DNA from: Erythroxylum novogranatense
Taxonomy: Eukaryota > Streptophyta > Magnoliopsida > Malpighiales > Erythroxylaceae
NCBI GenBank assembly: GCA_029891385.1
Contig: CM057227.1
Coordinates: 58,901,567 to 58,965,566 of the forward strand
Direction of reading: 5' to 3'
Length of the DNA stretch: 64,000 bases
The notes under the pieces are model-generated. The model did no database searches. It was not told the origin of the DNA and worked only from the letters and a program-made list of their open reading frames with translations. Shown in pieces: positions 37,430-49,700 of this stretch (the stretch's first letter is position 1; every line of letters begins with the position of its first letter). The translations under genes were made by a program, and so were the position numbers.

Positions 37430-38743
37430 GAATTGAGGGATGAGATATTATGGTTGAGACAGAGGCTGTATGTTCCTAATGTGGATGATCTGAGGAAGGA
37501 GATTCTTGAGGAAGCTCTTATGGCCACCTATGCTATGCATCCTGGTACTACCAATATGTATAACACGTTTAAGCAACATTTCTAGTGGCATGGAATGAAG
37601 AAGCAAGCGGCGGAGTATGTGTCTAAGTGTATGACTTATCAGCAAGTTAAGGCTAAGCACCAGGCTCCAGTAGGAAAGTTACATTCGTTACCTATTCCAG
37701 AGTGGAAATGGGAACAGATCATTATAGATTTCATTATGGGATTGCCTAAGACTCCGAGGCAACATGATGCTATATGGTTCGTAGTGGACCAGTTGACTAA
37801 ATCGACCCACTTCTAACCAGTGAGGGAGAATAACTCACTTGATCAGTTGACCCAGAAGTATGTGAATGAGGTGGTAAGACTGCATAGGGTTCCAGTGTCT
37901 ATAGTATTGGATAGGGATCCCAATTTTACTTCGAGGTTTTGGAGGAGCTTGCAATCTACTATGGGTATGAAGTTGAACTTCAGTATAATGTTTCATCCTC
38001 AGACTGATGGACAGAGTGAGAGGACAATCAAGACTGTTGAGGATATGTTTAGAGCTTGTGTATTAGAGTTTAGAGGAGCTTGGGATCAATATATGGCATT
38101 GATAGAGTTTGCCTACAACAACCATTACTACAGTAGTATCGAAATGGCACCGTATGAGGCACTATATAGTAGAAAATGTCGATCGCCATTGTATTGGGAT
38201 GAAGAGGGTTTGAGAATGGTGGGAATCCCAGAGTTGATACAAGACACGGTGGACAAGGTGAAGTTGATCCAAAGTCAAATCAAAGTGGCTCAGGATAGAT
38301 AGAAGAGTTATGTTGATCAACATCGACGTGATATGGAGTATAATGTGAGAGATAGAGTATTCTTGAGAGTGTCACCCTGGAGGGGAGTTTTGAGATTCGG
38401 TAAAAAGGGCAAGTTGAGCCTTAGGTACATTGGTCCTTATGAGATCATTGAGAGGATTAGACCTTTAGCCTATAAGTTGGCTTTACTGAATGAGATGTCT
38501 CAATTGCATAACATATTTCATGTGAGTATGCTCCGAAGGTACCGATCAGATCTGACACATGTGATAGAGGCTCGAGAGATTGAGGTTGCTTATAACTTAA
38601 GCTATATTGAGGAGCCGATCAAGATTGTGGGATCACAGATCAAACAGTTGAGGAACAAGGTTATTCCATTAGTGAAAGTCCTTTGGAGAAACCAATCAAC
38701 TAAAGAAACAACTTGGGAGACAGAGGAGCATATGAGGAGATAA
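37430..38743 (+). pseudogene. Tekay integrase with C-terminal chromodomain
   Basis: The N-terminal zinc-binding part is H..H..C..C-like (MHPGTTNMY, then CMTYQQVKAKHQ). The catalytic core shows IIIDFIMGLPKT, VLDRDPNFTSRFW and TDGQSERTIKTVEDMFRACV, preserving the D,D35E residues. 38333-38743 covers the GPY/F-type end (LSLRYIGPYEIIERI, LHNIFHVSMLRRY). A chromodomain follows (EPIKIVGSQIKQLRNKVIPL, then VLWRNQSTKETTWETEEHMR). Stops occur near 37583, 37815 and 38300. Chromodomains of this clade are thought to steer integration toward modified chromatin. Confidence 0.93.
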
Positions 38744-38796
38744 TATCCCCAGCTGTTCGAGCAAACAGATAAGAATTTGGAGGAAGAAATTTCTTT

Positions 38797-38810
38797 AAGG
38801 AAGGGAGAGT
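38797..38810 (+). other. Polypurine tract
   Basis: TAAGGAAGGGAGAGT lies immediately before the 3' LTR start at 38811. This is the expected place and composition for plus-strand priming. Confidence 0.88.
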
Positions 38811-41800
38811 TGTAACATCTTATTACCTGTGGGAATGTTAAAACAGTAAATGTGAGTGATTATAGGAGTTAGAAATGCATCTCCATGTTCATGCATATTA
38901 TGTCATACACATACATATGAATAGAGAAGTCATGGCACATGAAAATAAATATACATGCATTCATGAAAAAAAAATTCCAGGTATAATTAGATTGAGTTGT
39001 GATTTTTTAGAGTTTTGAGAATTTTGAATTTATTTATATGGAAAATTCTATTGGTTAGTAAGAATATTGTATTTGGAAATTTTGGTGAATTTAGGAATAA
39101 ATTTCAAAAAATTATAGAAAATAGGAAAAAGAAAACAAAAGAAGATTTGGAGATAGTTGAATCGTAAAGATGAAAGTTAAGGGATTTAGTTTCAAAAGAA
39201 ACTAAGTTAGAGCTTAGGGATTAGGAAAGTGACATGTGTCACTTAGGCTGTTTATTTGTGCTAGAAGTAGGTTACTGTTTCTGAGAGTTGAAAGGTTAAG
39301 TTATATATCTAGGTTCATTCCTGATGGTCATCTTCTTTAAGTTTCCTTCCCACACACAGAGTTTTCCATCAAACCCCTTTTAAGAGATTTCTCTGTTTTT
39401 CCTTCCTACACCAAGCCCACTTTGCTATTTGTGTCTTCTACCCTGAGAAAAACCTATCTTTACATCCTTCAAGTTGAGGAACAAGTGATGTTTGGGAGTT
39501 AGGGCTAGTGTTGTTTTTGAAGAATTTGAAGTGAAATCAAGTAAGTTATGCTTTAATTGTTATGGGTATTGCTAAAATGAAACTCGAATGATGAGAAATG
39601 TAGGAGTGATGACTTGATTTTTTTGTGTGTGTATGAGTGCCGCGGATGATAAAATATCTGTGTAAATGTCATGTTTTATCATTGTGATTGATCATTAATG
39701 ACGTATAATGTGTTATAGAGATGTTCTGGAAGTTAGATGTCGCATAAAATGGAGTGAGGGCGAGTGTAGAAAATTAAGATGAATGGGTACACGTTTGATG
39801 CTCTATATATTTTTTGGATTACGGATCAATTATAGACCATGAGTTTTTTTATGACTAATATACTGAGTTAATTGGGTAGATGATGATGAGGAAATGTAAT
39901 TGAAGAGATAATTTAGGTAGAAGATGAGCTAGATGTAAAATATTGAAAGTTTGAAAATTTGGAAAATGTTCACTAAATATGCTTCAGTCTTTTAGCCATA
40001 ACGTTTTCTCTAGTTATCTAAATGAGATGATTATTAATTTCGATTAACCTAGATATGTATGGCTACATTTAGTATGAATATATAGAATTTCAATTCTATC
40101 TCTAAGAATCTCAAATTTTCATGAAGTTGATAACTGGGTGCAGTGCATTGGGAGTTGAATGTAAAAATTCATATTTTGACTTCGGGAGAAAATCTGGAGT
40201 AATATAAATAGATTTTGGCAAAGTTTCTTTCTTGGAAGTTGTACATTTTCCTTTTATCTTTCCAACGGTATATAGAATAAAATTTTTAGACGTCTGAATC
40301 AAAAGTTATGATCTTTTTTATGTGAAGATGCAAAAGTAAGACGATGGAAACTAAGACGATGGAAACTAAGACAATAGAAACTAAGATGATGGAAACTAAG
40401 ACAATGGAAACTAAGACGATAGAAACTAAGAAGATAGGAACTAAGATGATAGAAACTAAGATGAGGGAAACTAAGACGATGGGAAACTAAGACAATCGGA
40501 ACTAAGACTATGGAAACTAAGACGATAGAAACTAAGACGATGAGAAACTAAGACGATGGAAAAACTAAGACGAAAGCAAAAATAGACTGGGTTCTTTTGG
40601 TCATAACTTCTTTTCTAGACATCCAAATGACCTAATTCTTGAACCATTGGATTCATAAGACATTTCTATACATTTCCACCAAAAATAATAGCCATCCGAA
40701 ATGAAGTGATAAATATTGAGTGAAAAACATGAGACGGGTACAGTGTGTGTACTCTTAAATTTTATGAACTCATATTTTTCCACTGAATATACCCCAGCAT
40801 TGTGTGCATATCGTTTTGTATAGTTATCCAAATTGATCGAGTTTTAATTCTAAGAAAACTAAAGACATAGTTCTATAACTTATGTGAAGGAATAAAATTC
40901 TAAATTGGACCCTAAGAGTTTCAATTTGTGGATGGAACTTGAGTATAGGGTACTCTCTCAGGATAAAAGCAGTCCGAAAATATTTGGAGTATAACTTTCA
41001 CATTTCTGAATCAAATTGAGTGATTTTGGTGTCAATAGAAACATAAGACATAGAGGAATACTTTTCTAGAAGAGAGTTTGAACAAATTACTTCATTTTCA
41101 CCTTCTGATTGTACATGAACAGTAGACCTGAAAGGGGTGTCTTGGAAAAATCTGAAGTGATTCAATGAGAAATGAATTACGAGTTCAATGGGTTTAGTGA
41201 GGCATAAACCTAAGTATAAGTTATACTTAGATGAGTTTTGGTATGGGAATAGTTTTGTGAAGAATTTATGAAGTGATACTTGGAGTTATAATGAACATGC
41301 ATTGTACATAATTTATTTCATACATGTGCATTTTTTAATACACCTATGATTGTGCAAATTGTGATATATGTGTATGTTATTTGTTATAGAGGAGCAATTG
41401 GAACGTCAATCCACAGACGTTGCTGGAACTTCCAGGCAATAGTTTTGGGAGCAACCAGTGAGTAACCTAGATGGTTTCTCTCAATTATTGTTTGCTTATA
41501 ATTATGTTTGAATAATGAATGAATGTGAATATGAAGACCTATGTGTTTTATTAAGTGATTGATTGTGTTACATGCATTCTATTCATGAATGCATAATCAG
41601 ATAATGAAAGTTGAGACTAAGGCAGACAAAGATCAGAGCTTAAAGCTCAATGTTTAGAAATGAGCCTCGAGCTCAAAAGTGTTTCAGAGCCCCAGGCTCA
41701 ATGCATAATAAGCCCTGCATCCTCATCGGATAAGGGACAGTATAAATGAGCCCAGTATCCAAAATGGATACAGGACAGTTCAGGTGCCCAGTCATAACAA

Positions 41801-42425
41801 AGTAACAATTGAAAAGTGTCTCATGAGCATTTCATATGCATCTTGTTAAGTATGTTTGATAGAGTAAAATGCAAAATTTGCTTATGCTTAAGTGAAAGTG
41901 TATTACTCATATGAAATGCAAAATTGTGATATGAATTGATGTGTTGCATGCATTGAGTGAACCATCGATGATGATTACCTCATTGAGTTTGCAAAACTCA
42001 CCCAAATTACAACATTGTCTTTTCAGGATTGAAGGACGACTCTAACTACTGAGAGGCTCCACTACTGTGTAGATTGTGATTTGACCAGAGAAGTCATAGC
42101 TCAAAGGTCAGTCAGCTGGGATTTTTGATTGGCTTAGATAGATTGATATCTTTTCCTCTTTCATGTAGTACTTTTGTACAAGGTTTATTTAGGAATATGT
42201 GTTAGAGGGTGAGAGACACAATGTAGACTTTTGGTTTTGAGAAATGAAATGAGGAAAAGTTGGTTAAAAATATTGTGATTTCTTATGATGCTTTTAAGTG
42301 ATAATTGATATGATGCCATTTGAAGTAAGTGTAGTGATCGAACGTAGCTCGCCCTTATCGTAGGATATATACCAGAATGACCTCTGGGTGTCCCGATGCG
42401 TACCTTGCAGTAAGGTGGCGTTATA
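38811..42425 (+). repeat. 3' LTR of the Tekay element
   Basis: It starts TGTAACATCTTATTACCTG and ends GGTGGCGTTATA, followed by the target duplication AAAAC. It is 3615 bp, 57 bp shorter than the 5' LTR, partly because the minisatellite is shorter. Landmarks: inverted repeat at 39227-39244, minisatellite 40336-40575, hairpin cluster 41634-41715. Confidence 0.93.
40336..40575. repeat. 15-bp minisatellite in the 3' LTR
   Basis: About 16 imperfect copies of GATGGAAACTAAGAC, homologous to the array in the 5' LTR but differing in copy number and in the order of variants. Confidence 0.93.
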
Positions 42426-42430
42426 AAAAC

Positions 42431-42840
42431 TATCACTGGTTCACGTTTGACCATGTCAGGACCAATCCAGACATCGAGGACCCATTTACCTTTACTGACT
42501 CTCATGTCACTTGGAATCCAAGAAAATAATTATATTATTGTCATTTATCGATGCAATACACTAGACTGAGCTTTAAAGTTGATTTACTGTTGTATCTGTA
42601 AGAATTTGTCAAACAACCTCCCTACTAGTTAGGGGTGAAGCTGCATCCTATTGAGTGTGTGTTATTGTTCTTGTTTTATGACTATAACAATTGTTAACCT
42701 TCTAATTTAAAGTTTGTACTTTAATATGATATTCAACAAATCGCCTTATTTTCCTTTGAATTCAATATTGTGTAAAATATTTAATTTAAATTATTATATT
42801 TCTATAAAAATTCTATAAACAATCAATTTCAGGTACATAT
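42431..42840 (+). other. CACTA internal region, right of Tekay insertion
   Basis: This is the continuation of the sequence broken at 30447. No gene is supportable. It leads into the second CACTA gene. Confidence 0.5.
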
Positions 42841-44070
42841 ATGCCACCAAAGAGACAACATGATGTAATGCGACCCAAGTTCAGAGGTTTTTACTGTGAA
42901 GGTCAATCATCACAGTCTACACCTGCAACTGAATCACCTCCTCCCCCTTTAGGGCCTACAGTTGCAGATAACGCATCACCTGCTGCTCCTCATGCTACAC
43001 CAACCACCACTCCTAAATCATCCACTACCCCTATATCGAATGGAGGAGACGACCACTAGCCTAGAGCTAAGGGAGCTGATGGAAGAACGTACATAAAAAT
43101 TGTCAATAATCTGTAAGTTAAATCATATGAAACACATATGTTTATAATTAAGTTATAGGTTTAATTTTTTCAAATAGTATAAAATTATTTGTTCTTATAT
43201 TAGGTTGATTCCGTCTGGACCGCATTCTAGAATTATGACATCTAAATTTAAGGAGATGATTGATCTTGAGGGTCGTGTATGGAAAAATATCTCTTAGGTC
43301 ACAAAGGCATTTTACTTTTACGAGTTTGAGGTACAATAACAAATTTGTATTCATTTTTAATTGATTTGTATACATTAATAACTTAAATATTATTACATTA
43401 TAAGTTGTCAAATTTTTTTTATTTTTTTTCATAAAACATTTTTTTGGGATTCTAATTTCGACGCAGTCATACACAAAATATGGGAGAGGTAAGCTCGTAT
43501 ACGTTATCGTGATTTTATTGATGCGATACACAAGGCTGGTGTATGACCACCTTATATATCTAAGCAAATATAGAGTTGTTGGTAAAAGTATTGGACATCA
43601 CCTGAGGCAATGTCCAAGTCAGAGCGTAACTCGACCAACAGACATGGAGGGCTAGGAAAGACTGTACGGGAGGATTAATTAGCCACCACGAGTATGCAAA
43701 AAAACTTGTAAATATCTAAACTTAACACTTATATTCTAATTGTTTTACTTTGTTGTATTTCAATTTAAATTGATGTGTGAATGTTAGAATGAAAATATAT
43801 GTATTATGGATAATGATAATGGTATAAATGTCTGGTGCCATATATGGATGTGTTAAGCTATTTTATTTGTTTAATATGGGTAAATATCATAAAAATAAAG
43901 GAAACTTTGTCGAAATTTTTATAAAATCTAGTTTACATCTAACATTTTAGTTTAAATATACAAGAAAAGTCTATGGGCATGAGGCCTACACCTACTCAAG
44001 TGTTTTTGCACACTCACACGAAGAAGTATGTGTTAAGTTAAGAAGACTTCACTTCTATTAATTTTGATGG
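42841..44070 (+). pseudogene. CACTA second gene, Ptta/En/Spm-type (TNPA-like) protein
   Basis: Exon-like segments: 42841-43110 (MPPKRQHDVMRPKFRGF, then a Pro/Thr/Ser-rich stretch, ending at a GTAAGT donor); about 43202-43331 (SGPHSRIMTSKFKEMIDLEG and a VTKAFYFYEFE end); about 43467-43712 (ARIRYRDFIDAIHKAG, PPYIS, KYWTSPEAMSKSERN, RHGGLGKTV); and about 43975-44035 (RPTPTQVFLHTHTKKY). Order and motifs match plant Ptta/En/Spm transposase proteins: W..Y...PE...KS..N..NR....HGGSKS..., then G..PT..EVF..TH. Stops interrupt the third and last segments. In active CACTA elements the second protein binds subterminal repeats and works with the TNP2-type transposase. Confidence 0.8.
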
Positions 44071-44432
44071 CAATCAAATAATAATAATCTTAGAAATATA
44101 TGAACTGTTTTGATGAGGTTGTTAAGTGTGCAGATAAATGTATGTAACACTTAGGCAACATAAGACGAAGTGCAGCAATATAAGACGAAGTCGAAACATA
44201 AGACGAGGTCGAAGCATAAGATGAAGCGGAATAATAGACGAAATATAGTAACATAAGAAACTGTTGGGACCCGATCTGGGAACTGGATCCCAACTGGAAG
44301 ACAAGCGAAAAACGGGAGCGAAACAAAATGACGGAACGAAACAATCGAACCAAACGAACGGATTTCGAAGCGAAACGAAATACAAAAGTACCAAAGCAAA
44401 ACGAAGCGAAGCGGAATCGATACTTAACAAAC

Positions 44433-44726
44433 GAAAACAGAATAAAGTGAAAGCGGAAGCAAATCGAATACTTGAAATGGAAAGGTATCACATCAAACAA
44501 ATCGAATATCCGAAAGCGGAACAAAAACTTAACAAAGCGGATCCAACATCCGAGAACAAAGAACAGAGAAACATAATCGTGTTGAAAACAGAATAAAGTG
44601 AAAGCGGAAGCAAATCGAATACTTGAAATGGAAAGGTATCACATCAAACAAATCGAATATCCGAAAGCGGAACAAAAACTTAACAAAGCGGATCCAACAT
44701 CCGAGAACAAAGAACAGAGAAGCATA
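44433..44726. repeat. 151-bp tandem duplication
   Basis: 44433-44583 is repeated at 44584 to about 44726 nearly without change (start GAAAACAGAATAAAGTG in both). Near-identity indicates a recent duplication relative to the age of the surrounding element. Confidence 0.93.
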
Positions 44727-44890
44727 TAAATTTTTTTTTCTTTTTCTTATATCCGTTTTTACTCAAACTAATGCAAGTCATATAATTTCCCTTTTCTTGG
44801 ACATTATCCTTAATCAAGTTCTCGAATCACAGCAAACTTCTTAACACTCGTATAAATTCCAAAATCTATCTTTGCGCCTTTTAATGTTGG

Positions 44891-45188
44891 ACCCCACACC
44901 CCACCCGTAAGTGTTTGGGGGTTATACCCTCGGCATGTGTTTGCGGGTTATACCATAGCATCCAACCTTAATCAGTATTGTCCCCTCTGGCCTCAGGTGA
45001 GTAATTGGCTCAATGGTGAGAGGCGTCCACACAAAGTGAAACAAAACCCTGAGGTCTTGGGTTCGAGGGTTAGAACTCACCTGAGGCCAGAGGGGACAAT
45101 ACTGATTAAGGTTAGATGCCGTGGTATAACCCGCAAACACACGCCGAGGGTATAACCCCCAAACACCTACGGGTGGGGTGTGGGGTCC
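44891..45188. repeat. 298-bp foldback with tRNA-like loop (SINE-related?)
   Basis: The arms at 44891-45002 and 45075-45188 are inverted copies with about five mismatches and one 2-bp gap. The inner 39 bp pair perfectly. The loop (45003-45074) contains TGGCTCAATGG at 45006-45016, which fits the Pol III A box. GGTTCGAGG at 45060-45068 fits most of the B box. The outer ends are GGACCCCACACCCC and its complement. A single right-arm-like copy sits at 49271-49353 inside another LTR, so the arm is a dispersed repeat. Both strands encode the same peptide here, which is only a consequence of the inversion. Confidence 0.85.
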
Positions 45189-45914
45189 ATTAGAAACATT
45201 ATTCCAGACGATTAAAAAGGAAGATATTTTAGAATGTTAGTCAGTTAAGTAATTGGAGTTAGTTACAGAACTCAGCTAATAACTTATTCTAGAAGAATCA
45301 AGAAGCAGTTATCAAGAAGACAGTGAGAGACTTAGGCTATAAATATTAGTTCTAGTCGAAAACTACACACAAATAGAGAATTACTCTTAAACATTTTTTA
45401 TATTAGCAAAAATTATATATTCAAAGTGCAAAAGAAGTGAGCGAATACATTTGTAACGTGAAAGCTCAAAAATACTTTTCTTAGAGAGAGAAAAGAAGGC
45501 TAGAGCCTGGAGAGGCTAATATAGCTGATAAAGAATACTTTGTGAGAGAGACTTGAAGAGGCTCTACATGTTGAAAGAATACTTGTAAAGTTGACGAGTA
45601 TAGTGAAAGCTTAGAAAAACTCTAGGGACTGGATGTAGCCTAAGGTTTAGGGTGAGCCAGTATAAAATCGCAGGGTCTATTCTCTAACCCTTATCTTTTA
45701 ATTTTCTTGTGTTAGGCGAGTAGATTATATTACTTGCGATTGCATTATTTATCAACTTTAGCAAAGTGTTTTAGTAATCATTTGAATTTTGTAAAGAAAT
45801 TCAAGAAGTCTCAAAAGATTAATATTTTCGAAAAGACTACACAATTCAACCCTCCTTCTTGTGTAGTTTACATATTATATCAGATTTCTATATTAACAAC
45901 TAATTTACTTCAAT

Positions 45915-45926
45915 TGGTATCAGAGT
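45915..45926 (+). other. Primer-binding site (initiator tRNA-Met) of the SIRE element
   Basis: TGGTATCAGAGT matches the initiator tRNA-Met 3' complement in 11 of 12 positions. It precedes the gag start codon at 45970 by about 45 bases. Confidence 0.85.
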
Positions 45927-45969
45927 GAGGTTTCCAAGAAGCACTGTCGCAAAGTGAGGACAAAGATCC

Positions 45970-46788
45970 ATGGCTGAATCACATGTTTTTATAGAAGAAG
46001 GTGCCTTGGTCATAAGACCTCCTGCATTCAATAATGAGGATTATCATTATTGGAAGGACAAGATGCGACTCTTCATAGAATTCACACATATTGATCTTTG
46101 GGATATCATCGAGAATGGTCCATATATACCAATAGATGATGAAGGCAATATCATTTTTCATGATAGATGGTCAGCCGATCAGAAAGCTCGATTTCAGTTG
46201 AACTCAAAGGCCAAGATCTTTCTAAGTTGTGCCCTAAGTAGCAGTGAATATGATAAGGTTCATGGATGCGTATCTGCAAAGGAGATGTGGGACACATTAG
46301 CTATTACACACGAAGGAACAAATCAAGTGAAAGCGTCCAAGATCAATATTCTTGTTCATCAGTATGATTTGTTCAAAGTGAAAGATGAGAAGTCTATTGA
46401 TCAGATGTTTGGACAATTTCAAACAATCGTTAACGGACCTAAAGCTCTCGGGAGAATCTACGATAATCAAAATCATGTCAGGAAGATTCTCATAAGTCTA
46501 CCTAAAAGATGGAGACCTAAGGTTACAGCAATACAAGAAGCCAAGGACTTAAACAAGCTGAAGCTAGATGAATTGCTTGGTTCACTGAAGATATATGAAG
46601 TAGAGCTTGATGCAGAAGATAAATCCAAAAGAGATAAGTCTATCATATTAAAGGCTGGTCAGAAGAATCAAAAGAACTAGAAAAAGAGAAGCAGATCTTC
46701 AAAAGCATTAAAGATTGAAGAAATCAAGGATAATGATACTAGTGAGTCTGATCAAGATTCAAGTGAAGATGATGATGAATTATCCTTC
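45970..46788 (+). pseudogene. SIRE gag, N-terminal part
   Basis: The open frame 45970-46680 (236 residues) begins MAESHVFIEEGALVIRPPAF and continues DYHYWKDKMRLFIEF. UBN2-type blocks follow (CALSSSEYDKVHGCVSAKEM, DTLAITHEGTNQVK, and KVTAIQEAKDLNKLKLDELL then GSLKIYE). A TAG at 46678-46680 interrupts it; the frame then continues through KRSRSSKALKIEE and an acidic DSSEDDDELSF to the insertion at 46789. It resumes at 51174. Gag forms the particle around the element RNA. Confidence 0.9.
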
Positions 46789-49700
46789 TGTTGGGCCCCG
46801 ACTCGTAATAAGCATGCTAAAATTATTTTGAGACTTGTTTAAATTATTTTGAGGTTTTCGTTTGATCATTTTAAATTTGGTTGGAATAAATTGAGGATTT
46901 TATTGTGTAGGTTATGAGTATTACATGAAGGAAGTGAGTAAAATTCGATTTGTTGAGCAATTATTAATTTGTGATGCATTGTTAGTGGTAAAAGAATTAT
47001 ATGAATTGAGGGTCCTATGAATTTAGGTTATTGAATTGGGCGTTTAGCCTTGGGAAATAACCTAGCATCAAATGAAAAAAAAAATGAAGAAGGAAGAACT
47101 TATATGGTGGATTGAAGAAGCCCATGAAATCGTTGGGGTTTTTGGAAGGAAAGGTAGTGTTGGGCTCAAGGATTAAGTTAAGTTAAGAAATAAAGAATTG
47201 ACCTAAGGCTTGTAAAGGAAGTAAATGGGCTAAGGTCCATTTAAAATTCAAGTTGGAGGGAAAGATGAAAATTTTGGAGGGAAAGATGGAATTTGGTAAC
47301 ATTTAAGTTGAAAGGAGGGAAAGAAAAGAAGCATTTGGGCTGGTAGTCTTGTAATAGCCCATTTAAATTGCAACAAAAATAAAGCAAATGAGGAGTTGTC
47401 ACGAAAATTGGCAAGGAAAATAAAAAGAATAGAATTAATAAAGAGATAAATGGCTAAGGTTTGTCAAGGAAGTTTCGAAATTGGTTTGAAAACAAAATGA
47501 GAGGCTTAGTGATACTACGTAGTTTCATGTTAGGTTTTAAGTTTAAGGAACAAGTGAACTTATTCTTTCTTTTTGGAACATTCACGACAACACCAAGGAG
47601 AGGAAAGCATGAAGAACTTTCGGCCATGTACAAAGAAGAAAAGAGAAGGTGATTCACATGGAGGTTAGTAACTTCATCGTTTTAGCTTAGATTTTCTTTA
47701 GTTTAAGACAAACTTTGTTAAGCTTTAGAGAGAGAGGGTTACTGAAAATTTTAAAGGAGAAGAAGAGAGGTGATTTCGGCTGGGAGGAAGAAGAAGAAGA
47801 AGAAGAAGAGGAGTTAGGGTTTGTCTTTCTTATATTAAATGGGTAGTTTGAGGAATATATTGAAGAATAAGAAGAGAAAATGGTTGAAACTTCCATTGAA
47901 GCAAATCAGAATTTTCGTGGGAAACCCTAAGTTAGGGATTTTGAAATTTTCATGGTGTTATTGTTAGAGTTCTTGTCTTTCATGCTTCACTAAGGTGGTT
48001 GATAAGTTCTTTAAGGAAGAATAAGAAAAGAAAGGGTTTGAATCAAAATCTAATTTTTGTGGATTTCATATAGGTAAGGGATTTTACGAAATTGTTGGTT
48101 ATTGAGATTAGTTTCTAATGTAAGTTTGTTCCATTCCGCAAAAGTTTAACATTTGTATTTGATATTAACTTGGGATTTTTGGTCATATAGAAGTGAATAT
48201 GAAGGAAAGGGAAGGTTAGGTTCGTTTAATTGGAAGTTGGTCCATTCTTTTAAAAATTTCAGCATGTTGATCTTGGGTTAATTCATGTTGTTAAGTCTTT
48301 AAACAAGACATGTGAAGCATCAAGGAAGAGGAGAAAGGGAGAAGGGTTATTATAGTGTAGGGAAGATATAGGAAAGGTACAAGTGAGATTATGTAGGGTT
48401 AAGGTCAAAGGTTTTCATGCTTTCAATTTTCCAGCAATGTCATTTTGCGTTAATGAGGATTTTTATGCCTTGATTAAGGCATGAGATTGTTGAAAGTATT
48501 GATTAAATTGAGAAAGGTTATTATGGTTATAGTTTAGGAATAGCATAGGCAAAGTTAGGTTAGTTGAAATGGAAGTTTTCCCATTCCTTTTAAATTTCCA
48601 GCTTGTTCTCTCTTATTAATCAAAGAAGGTAATTGAAGGTATAGACAAATTTAGGAAGGTGTTTATGCAAGTTTTTCATTCTTTAAAAAAAATTCCAGCA
48701 TTGATTTCTTTTGTTAAACTAGGATTCTTGTGTTTGATTAAGGTTAATTAAGGCATTTGGAGATGAAAGAAGGACAATGTGATCAATTCCGAAGCTTAAG
48801 GATTTGAGGTGGGTGACTATTTAATGTTTGAGTTGTAAGATTACTGAATTGTTATGAAATTAATATTACTAAATGTTTTCCGATAACTTACCAAGTGTGG
48901 AAATGCATTATTATTTGCGAAGGTTTGAATTTGTATTTGGTGCCTTATATGATTAGTTGCGATGAAATGCATTATCATTTGTAAATGTGATTTTGGAACA
49001 TTGGAACATTGATTGAAGGTGAAAAAGACTTGAGTATGTGATTACATTTTGCGTGTTCGATGAAAAATATATGGAGAATTGTAATATGCATGTATGTGAT
49101 ATGTGTTATATGGGTTTGGGTTAAGTCCCTTAATTTGAGTCAGTGCACTAGTCTCGTGTTAAAAGCCTTCTCCCCGGCTCCCGCAAGTGGCTTAGGAGCT
49201 CCGAATTTCGGACTCCCCTCTGTTCACGACCTACTCAAACCATTTAAATGTGTTAGGTGATTTGTGTTAGATCTCATGGTATAACCCATGAAACACACGC
49301 CATGATATAACTCGCAAACACCTACAGGTAGGGTGTGGGGTCCAACATCAAACCACTGAATATGTGACTATATGCTTTTGTGTTATAAATGTTGACTTTG
49401 TACATGTTTTGTTATTGGAAACTGTTTTCGATAAAGATAATTTTGACAATAATTATTTAAGACAATTTTTGTATACTTATGCTTGAATATTAAATTGTTA
49501 CCCACGGAGCCGTCGAGCTCACCCCCTATTTTTCCCCTCTTCAGGTAGCTAACGAGAAACTGGGTAATCGCATCGGGTTTGAGGCAACTCCGATGTAATT
49601 TTCTAGAAAACAAGGCTTTGGATAGTGTTTTGAAACCCATGATATATTTGTATATGTTCCTATATCTTTTGGATGTATTTGTGTAATTTGTTCTTTAACA

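Larger units (their letters stand above)
30448..42425 (+). mobile_element. Complete Tekay-clade chromovirus (Ty3/gypsy), 11.98 kb
   Basis: Two long LTRs (30448-34119 and 38811-42425) flank a primer-binding site, gag-pol and a polypurine tract. The target duplication is perfect: AAAAC at 30443-30447 and 42426-42430. Domain order is gag-PR-RT-RNase H-integrase, with a C-terminal chromodomain. Together with the tRNA-Met primer site and very long LTRs this fits the Tekay (Del) clade. The element is inactive: stops interrupt gag, PR, RT and integrase, the protease active site is changed, and the LTR starts TA instead of TG at its left edge. By eye, the first 180 bases of the two LTRs differ at roughly 8% of positions, so the insertion is old. 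It sits in the CACTA element. Confidence 0.95.
44262..45192 (-). mobile_element. 931-bp LTR-like insert in the SIRE 5' LTR
   Basis: Perfect 5-bp duplications GAAAC flank it at 44257-44261 and 45193-45197. The left end TGTTGGGACCCG and the following A/G/C-rich sequence match the left end of the minus-strand solo LTR at 23496. They also match the reverse complement of the end of the solo LTR at 46789-51168, so it belongs to the same broad LTR family but is much shorter. The right end is GGGGTCCATTA, where CCAACA would be expected. It contains a 151-bp tandem duplication and a 300-bp foldback. Confidence 0.7.
44106..45898 (+). repeat. 5' LTR of the SIRE-type element, interrupted
   Basis: The right edge is inferred at ATATTAACA (45898), 16 bases before the primer site. 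The left edge is inferred at TGTTTTGATGAGG (44106). It could instead be at TGTTAAGTG (44120), because the 3' LTR is not in the window. Without its insert it is about 857 bp. A TATA-like CTATAAATATT lies at 45334-45344, with the expected short distance to the LTR end. 44150-44250 has irregular ATAAGACGAAG repeats. Confidence 0.6.

Noticed and set aside
44090..44524. Several overlapping minus-strand frames rich in Phe, Arg and Ser
   Set aside because: They arise from purine-rich and repeated ATAAGACGAAG sequence across an LTR junction, with no similarity to proteins.
44922..45155. The same peptide encoded on both strands
   Set aside because: It is a direct consequence of the inverted arms of the foldback, not a pair of genes.
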